From NCBI GenBank assembly GCA_023245775.1, contig JAHFJR010000014.1:1-34729 (forward strand): a stretch of 34,729 nt of DNA, in the 5' to 3' direction. Below, piece by piece: positions 21,817 through 31,298 of the stretch; positions within the stretch are counted from its first letter, which is position 1; each line of letters begins with the position of its first letter. This DNA comes from Candidatus Peribacteria bacterium (GTDB taxonomy: Bacteria; Patescibacteriota; Gracilibacteria; Peribacterales; Peribacteraceae). The notes beneath the pieces are model-generated. The model had not been told where the DNA came from. It did not search any database and worked only from the letters and a program-made list of their open reading frames with translations. The position numbers and the translations under genes were made by a program.

Positions 21817-23913
21817 ATGGACTTAAAGAACGTACGCAACATTGGCATCATCGCCCACATCGATGCGGGGAAGACGACGACATCCGAGCGCATCCTCTTC
21901 TACACGGGAAAGAACTACAAGATCGGCGAGGTACACGAGGGTGAGGCGACGATGGACTGGATGGAGCAGGAGCGTGAGCGCGGCATTACGATCACGTCCG
22001 CTGCGACCCAGTGCATGTGGAAGTCCAAGTTCAACGGAGCCGATATCACGACGGTCATCAACCTCATCGACACCCCAGGCCACGTGGACTTCACGGCCGA
22101 AGTCGAACGCAGTCTCCGTGTGCTCGACGGAGGTGTTGCGGTCTTCGATGGTTCGCAGGGTGTAGAGCCACAGTCCGAGACCGTGTGGCGTCAAGCCGAT
22201 AAGTACGCTGTTCCGCGTCTTGCCTTCGTCAATAAGATGGACAAGATCGGCGGGGACTTCGGAATGTCCCTCAAGAGCATCCACGACCGTCTGAGTAAGA
22301 ATGCTGTTGCCATTCAGCTTCCGGTCGGTCAGGAGAGCGATTTCAAAGCGATCATTGATTTAGTCGAAGAGGAGATGGTGACTTTCTCTGGAGAACATGG
22401 CGAAAAGCACGTCCATGCGCCGATCCCAGACGACATGAAGGAGGAAGTGAAGAAGTACCGACTGATCATGATGGAGAAGGCCGCAGAGGGAGCGGGGGAG
22501 GAACTCATGGACAAGTTCCTGAATAACGGAACGCTCACGAAAGACGAGGTCAAAGCTGCCTTGCGTCAGGGGACCATCAGCGGCAAGACGTTCCCCGTTC
22601 TCTGCGGATCGTCGCTGAAGAATATGGGTGTCCAGCTCGTGCTCGATGCCGTCGTCAACTACCTGCCGACCCCGCTTGATGCACCTCCGGTGAAGGGTGT
22701 GAATCCGGATGATGGTAAGGAAGAGATTCGAAAGCCTGATAACAATGAGCCGCTTGCCTGTCTCGCCTTCAAGATCGCGACGGACCCCTTCGTTGGCAAG
22801 CTCACCTTCGTCCGTGTGTACTCCGGCATCCTGAAGTCTGGTTCGTACGTCGTGAATACGCGTACCGGCAACAAGGAACGCATTGGTCGTTTAGTCCGTC
22901 TGCATGCCAATAATCGCACGGAGATCGATCAGATCGAGGCAGGGGACATCGGTGCCGTCATTGGACTCAAGGACACGCGCACGGGCGATTCACTCTGCGA
23001 TGAAGCCAAGCCCATTCGCTTGGAGAGCATCACATTCGCTGAACCTGTCATTTCGATTGCGATCGAACCAAAGACGAAGGGTGATCAGGAGAGGATGGGG
23101 ATGGCATTGCAGAAATTGACGGAAGAAGATCCCACACTGCGTGTGCGCACCGACGAAGAGACGAGCCAGACAATCCTCGCTGGGATGGGAGAACTGCACC
23201 TCGATATCATCATGGATCGCATGCGTCGCGAGTTCAAAGTCGAGAGTAACTCGGGTAAGCCGCAGGTCGCCTACCGCGAGACCGTACAGAAGTCCGTTGA
23301 GCATGAGGAGAAGTACATCAAGCAGACGGGTGGTCGTGGCCAGTACGGTCATGTCCTCTTCACGATTTTTCCGCAGGAACCTGGCAAAGGGTACGAGTTC
23401 GAAAACTCTGTCGTTGGCGGTCGCATTCCGAGGGAGTACATCACGCCCTGTGACAAGGGCTTTCAGGAGGGCCTCAGCCGTGGTGTCCTTGCGGGCTTCC
23501 CGATGGTGGACATCAAAGTCGAGCTCACGGACGGCAGTTCTCACGATGTGGACTCATCTGAGATGGCCTTCAAGATCTGTGCGTCGATTGGCGTGCAGGC
23601 GGCCGCCCGCAAGGCGGACCCTGTGTTGCTGGAACCCATCATGAAGGTCGAGGTCGTTTGTCCGGAAGAGTACTTCGGAGATGTGATGGGGGATATCAGC
23701 TCACGTCGTGGTCTCATCAAGGACACGGGCAACCGTGGAATGGCGAAGACTGTGCTCTGCGATGTGCCGCTGGCTGCGATGTTCGGTTACGCGACAGAGC
23801 TTCGCTCCATGACCCAAGGTCGTGCGAGTTATTCCATGGAACCGAGTCACTATGCGAAGGTACCGCGTAATGTGGCTGAGGAGGTCATCGCGGCGCGGGC
23901 AGGTGGAAAGTGA
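21817..23913 (+). CDS. fusA: elongation factor G
   Basis: 698 residues. A translational GTPase that moves tRNA and mRNA through the ribosome and, with RRF, recycles it. G motifs: AHIDAGKT (13-20), RGITI (55-59), DTPGH (85-89), NKMD (139-142) and a GSSLKN version of G5. Domains II-V follow in order and complete, including GGRGQYGHV and the C-terminal [17 protein letters not shown]. The ATG at 21817 gives the usual start ([19 protein letters not shown]). There is no Shine-Dalgarno; the leader is repeat-derived. The stop is 7 nt from the stop of the convergent nuclease gene. Confidence 0.97.
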   Translation: MDLKNVRNIGIIAHIDAGKTTTSERILFYTGKNYKIGEVHEGEATMDWMEQERERGITITSAATQCMWKSKFNGADITTVINLIDTPGHVDFTAEVERSLRVLDGGVAVFDGSQGVEPQSETVWRQADKYAVPRLAFVNKMDKIGGDFGMSLKSIHDRLSKNAVAIQLPVGQESDFKAIIDLVEEEMVTFSGEHGEKHVHAPIPDDMKEEVKKYRLIMMEKAAEGAGEELMDKFLNNGTLTKDEVKAALRQGTISGKTFPVLCGSSLKNMGVQLVLDAVVNYLPTPLDAPPVKGVNPDDGKEEIRKPDNNEPLACLAFKIATDPFVGKLTFVRVYSGILKSGSYVVNTRTGNKERIGRLVRLHANNRTEIDQIEAGDIGAVIGLKDTRTGDSLCDEAKPIRLESITFAEPVISIAIEPKTKGDQERMGMALQKLTEEDPTLRVRTDEETSQTILAGMGELHLDIIMDRMRREFKVESNSGKPQVAYRETVQKSVEHEEKYIKQTGGRGQYGHVLFTIFPQEPGKGYEFENSVVGGRIPREYITPCDKGFQEGLSRGVLAGFPMVDIKVELTDGSSHDVDSSEMAFKICASIGVQAAARKADPVLLEPIMKVEVVCPEEYFGDVMGDISSRRGLIKDTGNRGMAKTVLCDVPLAAMFGYATELRSMTQGRASYSMEPSHYAKVPRNVAEEVIAARAGGK

Positions 23914-23920
23914 ACACGGT

Positions 23921-24733
23921 TCAAATTCGTGAAGGACATCTTTCTCTGTAGGGACAGTTCCTGCATTTTTCTGCGCTTGGCGATGCGCGAAAGTCACTCT
24001 GCTCGATACTGCCTTGCAGCAATCGAATAGACGTGAGTGCATCGTGGAGCTGTGAAGGGTTGCGGTTGGTGATGCGTTCGACGAGTCCGTCTTCGGTGAG
24101 GAAGAGGAGGACGAGCTCTGCGATGGGCTCATGCCACTGCTCCGCTGCTGCGAGTGCATAGATGCTCAGCTGTAGGTCAGCATCGACTTCCTGTTTGGAT
24201 GTTGGCTGCGAGGTCTTGTAATCGATGATCCGCAGGCCTTCGCGTATTCTCTCAACGCGATCGAAGCGGCCGGAGAGCACAAGTGTTTCCGTCTCGTCTC
24301 GTTTGGGATCTTCTAGGGTGAACTTGAACCCAGATTCGATACTCACGATCTCTCGCGGTTCACGCTTCCACCATGTGAAGTAGTCTCGCAGGATCGTTTC
24401 TCCACGGAGCAGGGCAGAATCTCTCGCCGCGCGGCTCTCGTAGCCTTCGCCGATGAAACACTCGCGAAAGATGGTGAGGAGTGTGGTGAGGTCGAGTGAT
24501 GGAGAGACAGGTTTCTTCTCCTCGTGATCGGTGAAGAGCGCGAGCTGTTTCTTTGTTACAGGAATCTGCTTGTTGTGCATCTCCAGCTCACCGAAACGCT
24601 TCAGTGTGTTATGGATGCTGGAGCCGAAGCTCTCCCCGGCACTGATGCGGCGTGGGACTTTCTTGATCACTGCATACTCGTACTGCTTGGGACATCGACG
24701 GTACATCTGCAGCTGTGAGTACGAGAGCGCCAT
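23921..24733 (-). CDS. RecB/Cas4-like PD-(D/E)XK nuclease with probable Fe-S cluster
   Basis: 270 residues. The nuclease core shows His41 (GSSIHNTLKRF), Asp158 (GRFDRVE), Asp171-Tyr-Lys173 (IIDYKTS) and Gln188 (QLSIYALA). Cys14 (YRRCPKQY) together with Cys257, Cys260 and Cys266 (CRNCPYRERC) matches the four-cysteine 4Fe-4S arrangement of AddB and Cas4 nucleases. It most likely acts as a DNA exonuclease in repair or recombination. No CRISPR array or cas1/cas2 is in the window, so a Cas4 role is unlikely. It is the last gene of an operon whose other members I cannot identify, starting 17 nt after the gene at 24751. Confidence 0.9.
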   Translation of the reverse strand: MALSYSQLQMYRRCPKQYEYAVIKKVPRRISAGESFGSSIHNTLKRFGELEMHNKQIPVTKKQLALFTDHEEKKPVSPSLDLTTLLTIFRECFIGEGYESRAARDSALLRGETILRDYFTWWKREPREIVSIESGFKFTLEDPKRDETETLVLSGRFDRVERIREGLRIIDYKTSQPTSKQEVDADLQLSIYALAAAEQWHEPIAELVLLFLTEDGLVERITNRNPSQLHDALTSIRLLQGSIEQSDFRASPSAEKCRNCPYRERCPSRI

Positions 24734-24750
24734 AGGACTATTCTATCCTC

Positions 24751-25467
24751 TTATGCTGCCAATGTTTTGTTCGGTTGCTCGTTTTGAGTCACCAGTGGCG
24801 GTACGACGGGTTCATAGGTGGGTTGTGTCGCTGGTTGCTCATTCGTGGGTGCCTTGGTCTTCGGTGATTGATCCTTCACAGCTCCTTGTTTCCCGATTTC
24901 GTACGCGAGCTGTGTAACGCCGATGGTACTGGCAAGCACGAGCATCCATTTCAGGAATTGACGACCCCACCCCTTGATCGTAGCACCTGCTTCTTTTCCC
25001 TTCTCTCCAAACCAGCTTCGGACTTTGCCAATGAACGTGAGGATACCGAGTCCAGCAGCACCGACGACGACGGGCTTGAGGGAAAGGGGCAGTGCATCGA
25101 ACGCCTCTTTTCCCTTCTGCACGCCGCTACCCGCCAGATCCATTCCGCCTGATCCAAGAGAGCTTACAGTTTCGGTTGTCACGCGCAGTGCGGTCTCCGT
25201 TTTCGTTTCTATTACTTGCTGCAAATCATCGAGTGCTGGGCAGAGTGGTCCAAGTTGTTGAAATTCTGGTTCAGAGCGAATCTCTCGAATATTCTTCGCA
25301 AGATCTGTACGTAGGACGGCTCGGTTCAGTCGATCGAGTGCGAGGGAGACGATGGGATGTTCTCCGGCTTTCTCTGCCAGCTGCTCTTTGATTGTCGCTA
25401 ATTTTGCGAGTTTGTCTGGTGGTAGTGCGGAAACGGTATCGTTGTTTTCTCGTGGGGCGACTGCCAT
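24751..25467 (-). CDS. two-helix membrane protein of unknown function
   Basis: 238 residues. The N-terminal ~125 residues are helical and soluble. Two membrane helices lie at about 131-148 and 171-191, separated by a basic loop (GEKGKEAGATIKGWGRQ). The last ~45 residues are rich in Pro, Thr and Gln and look disordered. I recognise no family. It lies 26 nt after the 458-residue protein gene and 17 nt before the nuclease gene in the same operon, so the products may share a process. Confidence 0.75.
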   Translation of the reverse strand: MAVAPRENNDTVSALPPDKLAKLATIKEQLAEKAGEHPIVSLALDRLNRAVLRTDLAKNIREIRSEPEFQQLGPLCPALDDLQQVIETKTETALRVTTETVSSLGSGGMDLAGSGVQKGKEAFDALPLSLKPVVVGAAGLGILTFIGKVRSWFGEKGKEAGATIKGWGRQFLKWMLVLASTIGVTQLAYEIGKQGAVKDQSPKTKAPTNEQPATQPTYEPVVPPLVTQNEQPNKTLAA

Positions 25468-25493
25468 AGAATGGGAGGGGAGAGAATAGTGGT

Positions 25494-26870
25494 CTACGTT
25501 GGAACGCTCATGGTGTCTGTCTTCGAGGTGAATTTTCTGGTGGTTGGATCGAAGGTCCAGAGCTTGTTGTCTACTGATGTGAGCGTGCTCATTGCTTCGG
25601 GTGTGAGCGCCTCAAGAAGCTTCATGTTCTCTCGGACGTACAGTGTTCCGGCGCCATCGGCATCGAAGGTCAGTTGGATACTGTTCTGTCCCAATTGATC
25701 CTTCTGTGCAATGACAATCTTTCCAAAATTCGTAGGACGCGATTGATGCATGATTTCATTGATCACCGCCGCAAGATCAACGTTCGAATCCTCTGGTAGG
25801 CGGACAATCTTCGTTCCATTTTTTCGCCACTCAAGTGTGGTGTCCTCGTTCGCAGGATCAAGAATCACTGTCTGCACATTCGAAAGCGATTGCTTCGATG
25901 TGAGTAATGCTTTCGCCGGATTCGTCGCTGGATTTCCCTCGTCGTCAACATCCGTTGTACGGATATGCAGCTGTACAGGCCCATTCAAAGGCCTTTCGAT
26001 GGAGCGCTTTTCGTCGAAGGTGACGACGATGTCGGCTCCTTCCGCAATGTTCCACAACGGATTCGATGCTATCTTCTGCTTCAGGTCTTCGGTTTTCTGC
26101 GATCGGAATCTGCTGAGCGTCTCCTCAGGATGGAGCAATGCAGAGAGCGTCACCTCGACGATCTCCGTTGCGTCTGTGCGCACCGCCTGTACGCTCTCCA
26201 CGAATGTTCTGGTGAGTTCTCCTGCGGATTTCTTCGGATCTGTTTTCAGTTCCTCCCACTCCGTATCTTCGATTGTCCCATTGAAGATGAATCCTGGAGC
26301 GTTCTTGATGGCATCGCGGATCTCCATGACCGAGAGGTTCCTCTTTGCGATGTCGATGCCGTACGTACCCAAACCGAATGGGAAGATGATATTTTTGAGG
26401 AAGGGGGGCAGACTCTCTGCCGAGGCGACGACACTGAGCACCGGTCTTGTGATCGCATTCGGAAGGAAATTGAGAACGGAGCTCACCGCACCATTGATCT
26501 TTGCATTCAGCCATGATGTTTTCTTTGGAGTGACGGTTGGCACGACCGTATTCACTGCAGTGGCGATCGCTGGTACTAGTACATTCTTCACGATCGCAAG
26601 CTGAGGATTCATCGCTGTGAGGGCGGGCTCCAGATCTACGAAGGCTTGATGCACATCCTTCGTGAGTGTCGGTATTTTTTTTGCTGCGATTGTTTCCGCA
26701 AACTCCTTCAGCGTTTTCAATACTTCGATATGGTTGTGCGTTGCATCGATCATGGCTTTTCTGAGTGCCTTTGGATCCTTACTTTCTGCATGGACCACTA
26801 ATGTTTCTACAGTAGGAGCTTTCTCCTTTGGGGTATTCATTCCTGCCTCTGTTGGTTTGTTGATGGTCAT
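25494..26870 (-). CDS. large unknown protein
   Basis: 458 residues from the ATG at 26870 (MTINKPTEAG), which lies 4 nt after the stop of the preceding gene. The open frame upstream (to 26924) overlaps that gene and is unsupported. A helical N-terminal region is followed by a moderately hydrophobic patch (INGAVSSVLNFLPNAITRPVL and PPFLKNIIFPFGLGTYG). The C-terminal ~180 residues look beta-rich with a helical insert. No catalytic motif is recognised. It is the third gene of the operon. Confidence 0.8.
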   Translation of the reverse strand: MTINKPTEAGMNTPKEKAPTVETLVVHAESKDPKALRKAMIDATHNHIEVLKTLKEFAETIAAKKIPTLTKDVHQAFVDLEPALTAMNPQLAIVKNVLVPAIATAVNTVVPTVTPKKTSWLNAKINGAVSSVLNFLPNAITRPVLSVVASAESLPPFLKNIIFPFGLGTYGIDIAKRNLSVMEIRDAIKNAPGFIFNGTIEDTEWEELKTDPKKSAGELTRTFVESVQAVRTDATEIVEVTLSALLHPEETLSRFRSQKTEDLKQKIASNPLWNIAEGADIVVTFDEKRSIERPLNGPVQLHIRTTDVDDEGNPATNPAKALLTSKQSLSNVQTVILDPANEDTTLEWRKNGTKIVRLPEDSNVDLAAVINEIMHQSRPTNFGKIVIAQKDQLGQNSIQLTFDADGAGTLYVRENMKLLEALTPEAMSTLTSVDNKLWTFDPTTRKFTSKTDTMSVPT

Positions 26871-26874
26871 GTGT

Positions 26875-27678
26875 TTATGTTGCAGCTTTGTCAGAACCAT
26901 TCCCCTTGTCTGAGGATGCAACAAGCGGCTTATCTTTTGCTGGCTTCTCCGCAGCTTTGAGTGTGAGAGCCTGCTTTCCCCTTTCCCTCTTCTGTGCCTG
27001 TGCGAGCGTTGGAGGGACGAAGCTGGATCCTGTCTTCCCTAGGAGTTCTCGGTAGTCCTTTTCATAGAGCTCTTGCTCCTTCACGGTCATCGGTGGGATG
27101 TGCGAAGCAATACGCAGTGCCAAGGCAATCTCTGCGATGGAATTGCTGGTGTCGAATCCTTTCAACATCGGCATCAGGCTCTCGGTGATCCTAGCAACTG
27201 CGCCGACGAGCTTTGCTACGACGAAATTCGACTGATCGCCGAGGACTCCCTTGAATCCAAAACTTGCAGCAATGGTTGACAGATCTCCTATCTTCTTCTC
27301 TACTACGACGGTCCTGATCGTATCGATGATGTTGTTTGCCATCTCCGATCCACTCGTCTTCTCGTGCACACCATCTCTCTTGTTCGGATCAAGCCTCTCC
27401 CGTAGGTGAGACAATTTTCCTCGAAATGTAGTGCGTATGAGGATCTTGAAGATGATTTCCTCTTCTCTCGTGTCCAGGTCTTCGATGAACTTGTCGATCG
27501 CACTCTGGGGAACATCTCCTCCATTCTTTTGCATCGATACGATCAATGCGTCGATGGCTCCGTTGATCTTCTCTTCGGAGATTTCCTTCCTGAGTTCCTC
27601 CAAGTGTTCCACCGTGGTCTGTGCCTTCACCTCGGGCGTTTCCTTCGGCTTATTTGTTTCTACTGGATCTGGTGGCAT
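26875..27678 (-). CDS. helical protein of unknown function
   Basis: 267 residues, strongly helical and charged, with disordered Lys/Pro-rich ends (start MPPDPVETNKPKE, end SSDKGNGSDKAAT). No signal peptide or clear membrane helix; the segment FVVAKLVGAVARITESLMPML is amphipathic. I recognise no family. It lies 14 nt after the small gene at 27693 and 4 nt before the next gene, within one operon. Confidence 0.75.
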   Translation of the reverse strand: MPPDPVETNKPKETPEVKAQTTVEHLEELRKEISEEKINGAIDALIVSMQKNGGDVPQSAIDKFIEDLDTREEEIIFKILIRTTFRGKLSHLRERLDPNKRDGVHEKTSGSEMANNIIDTIRTVVVEKKIGDLSTIAASFGFKGVLGDQSNFVVAKLVGAVARITESLMPMLKGFDTSNSIAEIALALRIASHIPPMTVKEQELYEKDYRELLGKTGSSFVPPTLAQAQKRERGKQALTLKAAEKPAKDKPLVASSDKGNGSDKAAT

Positions 27679-27692
27679 GGGGAGGAGGGGAA

Positions 27693-27905
27693 TTAGGTGA
27701 GAGCGACGGTGGCTTTGTTCACGATCATCAGGTAATTCTGCATCTCCTCACTCCACGACATCCCTTCGGCCTCGGTGAGGATGCCTTCCAATTTCTGCAC
27801 CTGCTCCGGTGTCATCTTTGGCAGATTCTGGGCCCAGTACGCACGCTCACTCTCGGTGAGGAGGGGGCTTGTGTGCACTTTCATGAGCAACGGTGAGAGA
27901 TCCAT
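27693..27905 (-). CDS. small acidic helical protein
   Basis: 70 residues, first gene of the minus-strand operon. The pattern SPLLTESERAYWAQNLPKMTPEQVQKLEGILTEAE resembles small proteins seen in other Patescibacteria genomes, but no function is known. The ATG at 27905 follows a TATAAT box by 26 nt. No Shine-Dalgarno is evident. Confidence 0.7.
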   Translation of the reverse strand: MDLSPLLMKVHTSPLLTESERAYWAQNLPKMTPEQVQKLEGILTEAEGMSWSEEMQNYLMIVNKATVALT

Positions 27906-27931
27906 ATGTTTTTTGATGTTTCTGTACAGAT

Positions 27932-27937
27932 ATTATA
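27932..27937 (-). promoter_or_regulatory. -10 box of the operon 27905-23921
   Basis: TATAAT on the minus strand, 26 nt before the first start codon. The -35 position (TTCCAA) is weak. Confidence 0.5.
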
Positions 27938-28016
27938 CCTCATTTTCTGTTTTTTTGGAAGCTACTGCCTGCTCTCCTTCTCAGGTAAACTTCCTCGCGT
28001 TTTCCCTCCCTCTTCC

Positions 28017-28376
28017 ATGCGAGTCGAACACTTCGAAAAAGGCATCTCGTACAATGCCGATGAGTTGATTTTGCTCGCCAAGAAACTCGGGCGTCTCGCT
28101 ACCTACTGCCGTTTTCTAAAGAATGATGGCTCGTCGATTCGGGTCGAAGCGGAGCGTCGTGATACGAAGAAGAACAGCGATCAGGTGAAGGTGATGGTGA
28201 CCGTGCACCTTCCAAAGGAAGTACTCCGTGTCGAGTCACGGAAGAATCTTGCGATAGAAGCGATCGACAGCTGCATGGAGAAATTGGAAGAGCAGGTCAA
28301 GCGGTACAAGGAGATGCACACCGGACGCTCTCGGGCGCATCAGGCCGCGAGGAAGAGGGGGAAGAGTGTGGATTAG
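28017..28376 (+). CDS. hpf: ribosome hibernation promoting factor, short HPF type
   Basis: 119 residues from ATG 28017 (MRVEHFEKGISYNADEL). It fits the S30AE (HPF/RaiA) family: a beta-alpha-beta-beta-beta-alpha fold with RVEAERRD and VTVHLPKEVLRVESRKNLAIEAIDSCMEKLEEQVKRYKE, and a basic tail (RSRAHQAARKRGK). It lacks the C-terminal dimerisation domain of long HPF. Such proteins bind the 30S decoding site and idle ribosomes in slow growth. The open frame upstream (from 27906) is unsupported. It is convergent with bL25, with 4 nt between the stops. Confidence 0.85.
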   Translation: MRVEHFEKGISYNADELILLAKKLGRLATYCRFLKNDGSSIRVEAERRDTKKNSDQVKVMVTVHLPKEVLRVESRKNLAIEAIDSCMEKLEEQVKRYKEMHTGRSRAHQAARKRGKSVD

Positions 28377-28380
28377 TGCC

Positions 28381-29109
28381 TTATTTTTTTGCTCCCTTCT
28401 CTTTTCCCGCAGCTTTCTCGTCTGTCTTTCCGGCAGCAGCCGGAGCTCCTGCGACAGGAGCAGCACCCTCTGCAGTGGTTGCAGCACCCGCGGCAGTCTC
28501 ACCTTCGGCGGCAACAGGGGCAATCACCTCGATCACTTCTTCCTTCCGTGGCTCTTGGACAGTGACGAGGATCATCTCGGGAGCGGATTTGATCGTGACA
28601 CCCTTGGGAATGACGAGCTTGGCCACCGTGATGGAATCACGAAAGTTCTCGAGGACGCTGATATCGATGGTGAATCCTGACGGGAGGTCACTCGGGAGAC
28701 AGGTGACTTCGATGTTGTCATGCACGGTCACGAGCACGCCGCCGAGACCCTTCACTGCTGGAGATTCGCCCGTGACGATCACGGGGACATGGGTCGTGAC
28801 TTTCTTCGTCATATCGACCGCGTAGAGATCCACATGCTCCTCCTTATCCGACACAGGATTGAAGCTCATTGCATGGATGAGACAGGGGATCTTCTTGCCA
28901 TCCAAGGTCACATCGATGAGGGTGTTCTCGCCCGCCTTCACGAAGACGGTGTGCAGTTCCTTCAGGGAACATGTCACCATCGTGTTTTTGGCTTTTCCAC
29001 CGTAGATGACACCGGGAACATTCCCTGCTTTGCGGAGGGAGACCGGGTTCTCACTCTTGGTGCGAGGTGCTGCGGTGAGGGTGATCGTTTCCTTGATCAT
29101 AGCCGGCAT
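28381..29109 (-). CDS. rplY: 50S ribosomal protein bL25 (CTC form)
   Basis: 242 residues. The N-terminal domain binds 5S rRNA (LRKAGNVPGVIYGGKAKNTMV, LIDVTLDGKKIPCLIHAMSFNP) and the second domain is the TL5/CTC type (GGVLVTVHDNIEVTCLPSDLP, ISVLENFRDSITVAKLVIPKGV). A tail of ~45 residues rich in Ala, Gly and Lys follows and is likely disordered. The ATG at 29109 or the one at 29100 (MIKETITL) could be used. bL25 stabilises 5S rRNA in the large subunit. It is convergent with HPF. Confidence 0.93.
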   Translation of the reverse strand: MPAMIKETITLTAAPRTKSENPVSLRKAGNVPGVIYGGKAKNTMVTCSLKELHTVFVKAGENTLIDVTLDGKKIPCLIHAMSFNPVSDKEEHVDLYAVDMTKKVTTHVPVIVTGESPAVKGLGGVLVTVHDNIEVTCLPSDLPSGFTIDISVLENFRDSITVAKLVIPKGVTIKSAPEMILVTVQEPRKEEVIEVIAPVAAEGETAAGAATTAEGAAPVAGAPAAAGKTDEKAAGKEKGAKK

Positions 29110-29175
29110 ACTGTAGTGATGAGGATGGGCTTGGTCAAGTACAGCTGATATTGTCGGCTTGAGCCTTGATGGACA

Positions 29176-29205
29176 TTGTCAAAATTTATGGAAGTGCTCT
29201 AGAAT
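29176..29205 (+). promoter_or_regulatory. promoter of cfa
   Basis: TTGTCA (29176-29181) and TAGAAT (29200-29205) with an 18-bp spacer. The ATG at 29214 is 8 nt past the -10 box, so the mRNA is probably leaderless. Confidence 0.6.
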
Positions 29206-29213
29206 CCGCAACT

Positions 29214-30341
29214 ATGCCTCTGCAGCACTCCAGCTCCGAATTGTTTGTCAAAAAACTTCTGCAGGAAGCAAATATCAGAGTCGGCGGCGATCAGCCGCAG
29301 GATATCCATGTTCATGATCCGGCATTTTATGCGCGAGTTCTGACGGAAGGTTCACTCGGTCTTGGCGAGTCCTATATGGACGGCCAGTGGGATGCCAATC
29401 AACTGGATGTCTGCATCGAGCGTGTGATTCGTGCGAACCTCGAACGACATGTGAAGTGGAATCGCCATACCGTGTGTGCCCTTCTGCAGGCGATATTCAC
29501 GAACATGCAGAGCAAACATCGATCGAAGCAGGTCGCGGAGAAGCACTATGACGAATCTGGGGTTCTCCCTGAGGCTCTTCTTGACCCCTACAATCAGTAC
29601 ACTTGTGCTTACTTTGATGAAACCGATGATCTGAATGAAGCCCAGCAGAAGAAACTCGATTTGATCTGTCGCAAATTGCAACTGAAGGACACTGATCGTG
29701 TTCTTGACATCGGGTGCGGATGGGGAGGCTTTGCCAAGTTCGCGGCGGAGCACTACGGTTGTCATGTCACTGGCATCAGTATTTCAAATGAGCAGATCAA
29801 GTATGCGCAGGAATTTTGCCAAGGTTTGCCCGTGGATATTCAGTACTGCGATTACCGTGATCTTGATGGCAAGTACGATAAGGTCCTTACCTGCGGAATG
29901 GTCGAACACGTGGGTCCGAAAAATTATCGTAGGCTCCTCCAAACCATTTGCGACCATCTGAGTGACGATGGTCTCTATCTTCTTCATACCATCGGGAGCA
30001 ATACTTCTTTGTCTGCGGGTGATCCGTTCTTTCATAAGTACATTTTTCCCAATGGCATTTTACCTTCTCTGGAACAAATTGATCGGGCGAGGGATGGACT
30101 TCTCACCCTGCACGATGTTCAGAACCTCGGTGCTCACTACGATCCTACTCTCATGGCTTGGAATGAGAATTTCAAAAGAAATTGGCCGAGCATCGCCAAT
30201 CTATACGATGAACGATTCCGACGGATGTACGAGTACTATCTCCTCTCGAATGCGGGAGGATTCCGTGCTGGCTCCATGCAGCTCTGGCAAATGGTCTTCT
30301 CGAAAGTGGGTCACGTGATGGATTATCGAGGGCCGAGGTGA
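29214..30341 (+). CDS. cfa: cyclopropane-fatty-acyl-phospholipid synthase
   Basis: 375 residues from ATG 29214. A TTG at 29166 is in frame but lies upstream of the promoter's -35 box. The enzyme adds a methylene group from S-adenosylmethionine to unsaturated acyl chains of membrane lipids. The SAM site is VLDIGCGWGG (163-172). Other family marks are GSLGLGESYMDGQWD, YTCAYFD (equivalent to the bicarbonate-site Cys139 of E. coli), MVEHVGPKNY (Glu239), LLHTIGSN (His266) and the C-terminal LWQMVFSK. It resembles the proteobacterial enzyme along its whole length, which may mean transfer. A 25-bp-stem hairpin lies 33 nt after the stop. Confidence 0.95.
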   Translation: MPLQHSSSELFVKKLLQEANIRVGGDQPQDIHVHDPAFYARVLTEGSLGLGESYMDGQWDANQLDVCIERVIRANLERHVKWNRHTVCALLQAIFTNMQSKHRSKQVAEKHYDESGVLPEALLDPYNQYTCAYFDETDDLNEAQQKKLDLICRKLQLKDTDRVLDIGCGWGGFAKFAAEHYGCHVTGISISNEQIKYAQEFCQGLPVDIQYCDYRDLDGKYDKVLTCGMVEHVGPKNYRRLLQTICDHLSDDGLYLLHTIGSNTSLSAGDPFFHKYIFPNGILPSLEQIDRARDGLLTLHDVQNLGAHYDPTLMAWNENFKRNWPSIANLYDERFRRMYEYYLLSNAGGFRAGSMQLWQMVFSKVGHVMDYRGPR

Positions 30342-30374
30342 TGAGAGAAGAGAGTCGTCAAGCTCAGCAAGCAT

Positions 30375-30441
30375 CCTACACATCAGTAATTTCAGAGAAC
30401 CACCCCTCGCCATGATTTCTCTGAAATCACTGATGTGTAGG
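30375..30441 (+). repeat. 25-bp-stem hairpin with conserved loop, copy 3
   Basis: Arms 30375-30399 and 30417-30441 (beginning CCTACACATCAG) pair at 24 of 25 positions around the 17-nt loop CCACCCCTCGCCATGAT. The loop and the inner ten stem pairs match copy 2; the outer stem differs. It lies between the convergent cfa and glycosyltransferase genes. Confidence 0.85.
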
Positions 30442-30458
30442 AAGAATACATTTCATGA

Positions 30459-31298
30459 TCAGGCCTTCTTCCACTTCCAAAAGTATTTCATGGCACTCGC
30501 TGCGTGGATCCACGTCATTCGTCGTCTGAGCAGAGAAAAGAGGCTTGATCCGGACAAGCGCATGCGGCGGTCGAGGACATGGATCTGTGGAAGGTAGAGA
30601 ACGTTCTTCCCTGCGAGCGCTGCCCTCTTGCATAGATCGATGTCTTCGAAGAAGAGGAAGAAGCGTGGATCAAATCCGCCGAGAGATCGGAAGAGATCAG
30701 TTCGCATCAGGAGACAGGCACCGACGAGCCAATCGACGTGGATGATCGTGTGGCATCGCATGCTCTGCATCACTTTTTCGTACTCTGCATGCCATTGTTT
30801 CGGGAAGATGCGCTTTCTTACAAGATCAAAAAAGGTGGGAAACATTCGTGCTGATGGTCGGATCGATCCGTCGGGGTAGACGAGCGCAGGCCCGACGATG
30901 CCCGCACGTGGGTGTGTGCGGAGAGTCGTGAGCATGTGTTCCAGTGCATCCGGAGGGAGCACATTATCCGGATTCACGATGAGCAGGTATTCGCCACGTG
31001 CGAACTGCAAGGCGACGTGGTTGTTGCTTCTTCCATATCCGAGATTGCCTCGCTCTTCGACCATCCGCACCGTTGGCATGTTTCCGAGTTGCGCGCGGAG
31101 GAAGGCGATCGATTCGTCGTCAGAATGATTGTCGACGACGAGGATCTCCAGTTCATCTGCGATCATTTGCTCTCTCAGCGCATGCACGCATCTCACCGTA
31201 TCGCGGTGGGAGCGGTAGTTGAGGACGATGGCGGAAACCAATGGATAATTGACAATGGACAATGGACAATTGAGAATGAGACATTCTTCATTATCCAT
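30459..31298 (-). CDS. family 2 glycosyltransferase
   Basis: A GT-A fold transferase of the rhamnosyltransferase-like GT2 group, moving a sugar from a nucleotide donor to a cell-envelope glycan. Marks: VSAIVLNYRSH at the start of the fold, LEILVVDNHSDD, GNLGYGRSNNH, the metal-site NPDN, the acceptor-side FLFFEDIDLCKRA and a basic C-terminus. No membrane helix is evident. The start is uncertain: the codons before VSAIV are made of heptamer repeat. ATG 31298 is listed; ATG 31334 or TTG 31241 are alternatives, and only the last would lie outside most of the repeat. The gene is divergent from uvrC with almost no space between. Confidence 0.85.
   Translation of the reverse strand: MDNEECLILNCPLSIVNYPLVSAIVLNYRSHRDTVRCVHALREQMIADELEILVVDNHSDDESIAFLRAQLGNMPTVRMVEERGNLGYGRSNNHVALQFARGEYLLIVNPDNVLPPDALEHMLTTLRTHPRAGIVGPALVYPDGSIRPSARMFPTFFDLVRKRIFPKQWHAEYEKVMQSMRCHTIIHVDWLVGACLLMRTDLFRSLGGFDPRFFLFFEDIDLCKRAALAGKNVLYLPQIHVLDRRMRLSGSSLFSLLRRRMTWIHAASAMKYFWKWKKA

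Noticed and set aside
23921..24733. Cas4 of a CRISPR system
   Set aside because: The fold and cysteines fit, but there is no array, cas1 or cas2 in the window; a repair nuclease is the simpler reading.
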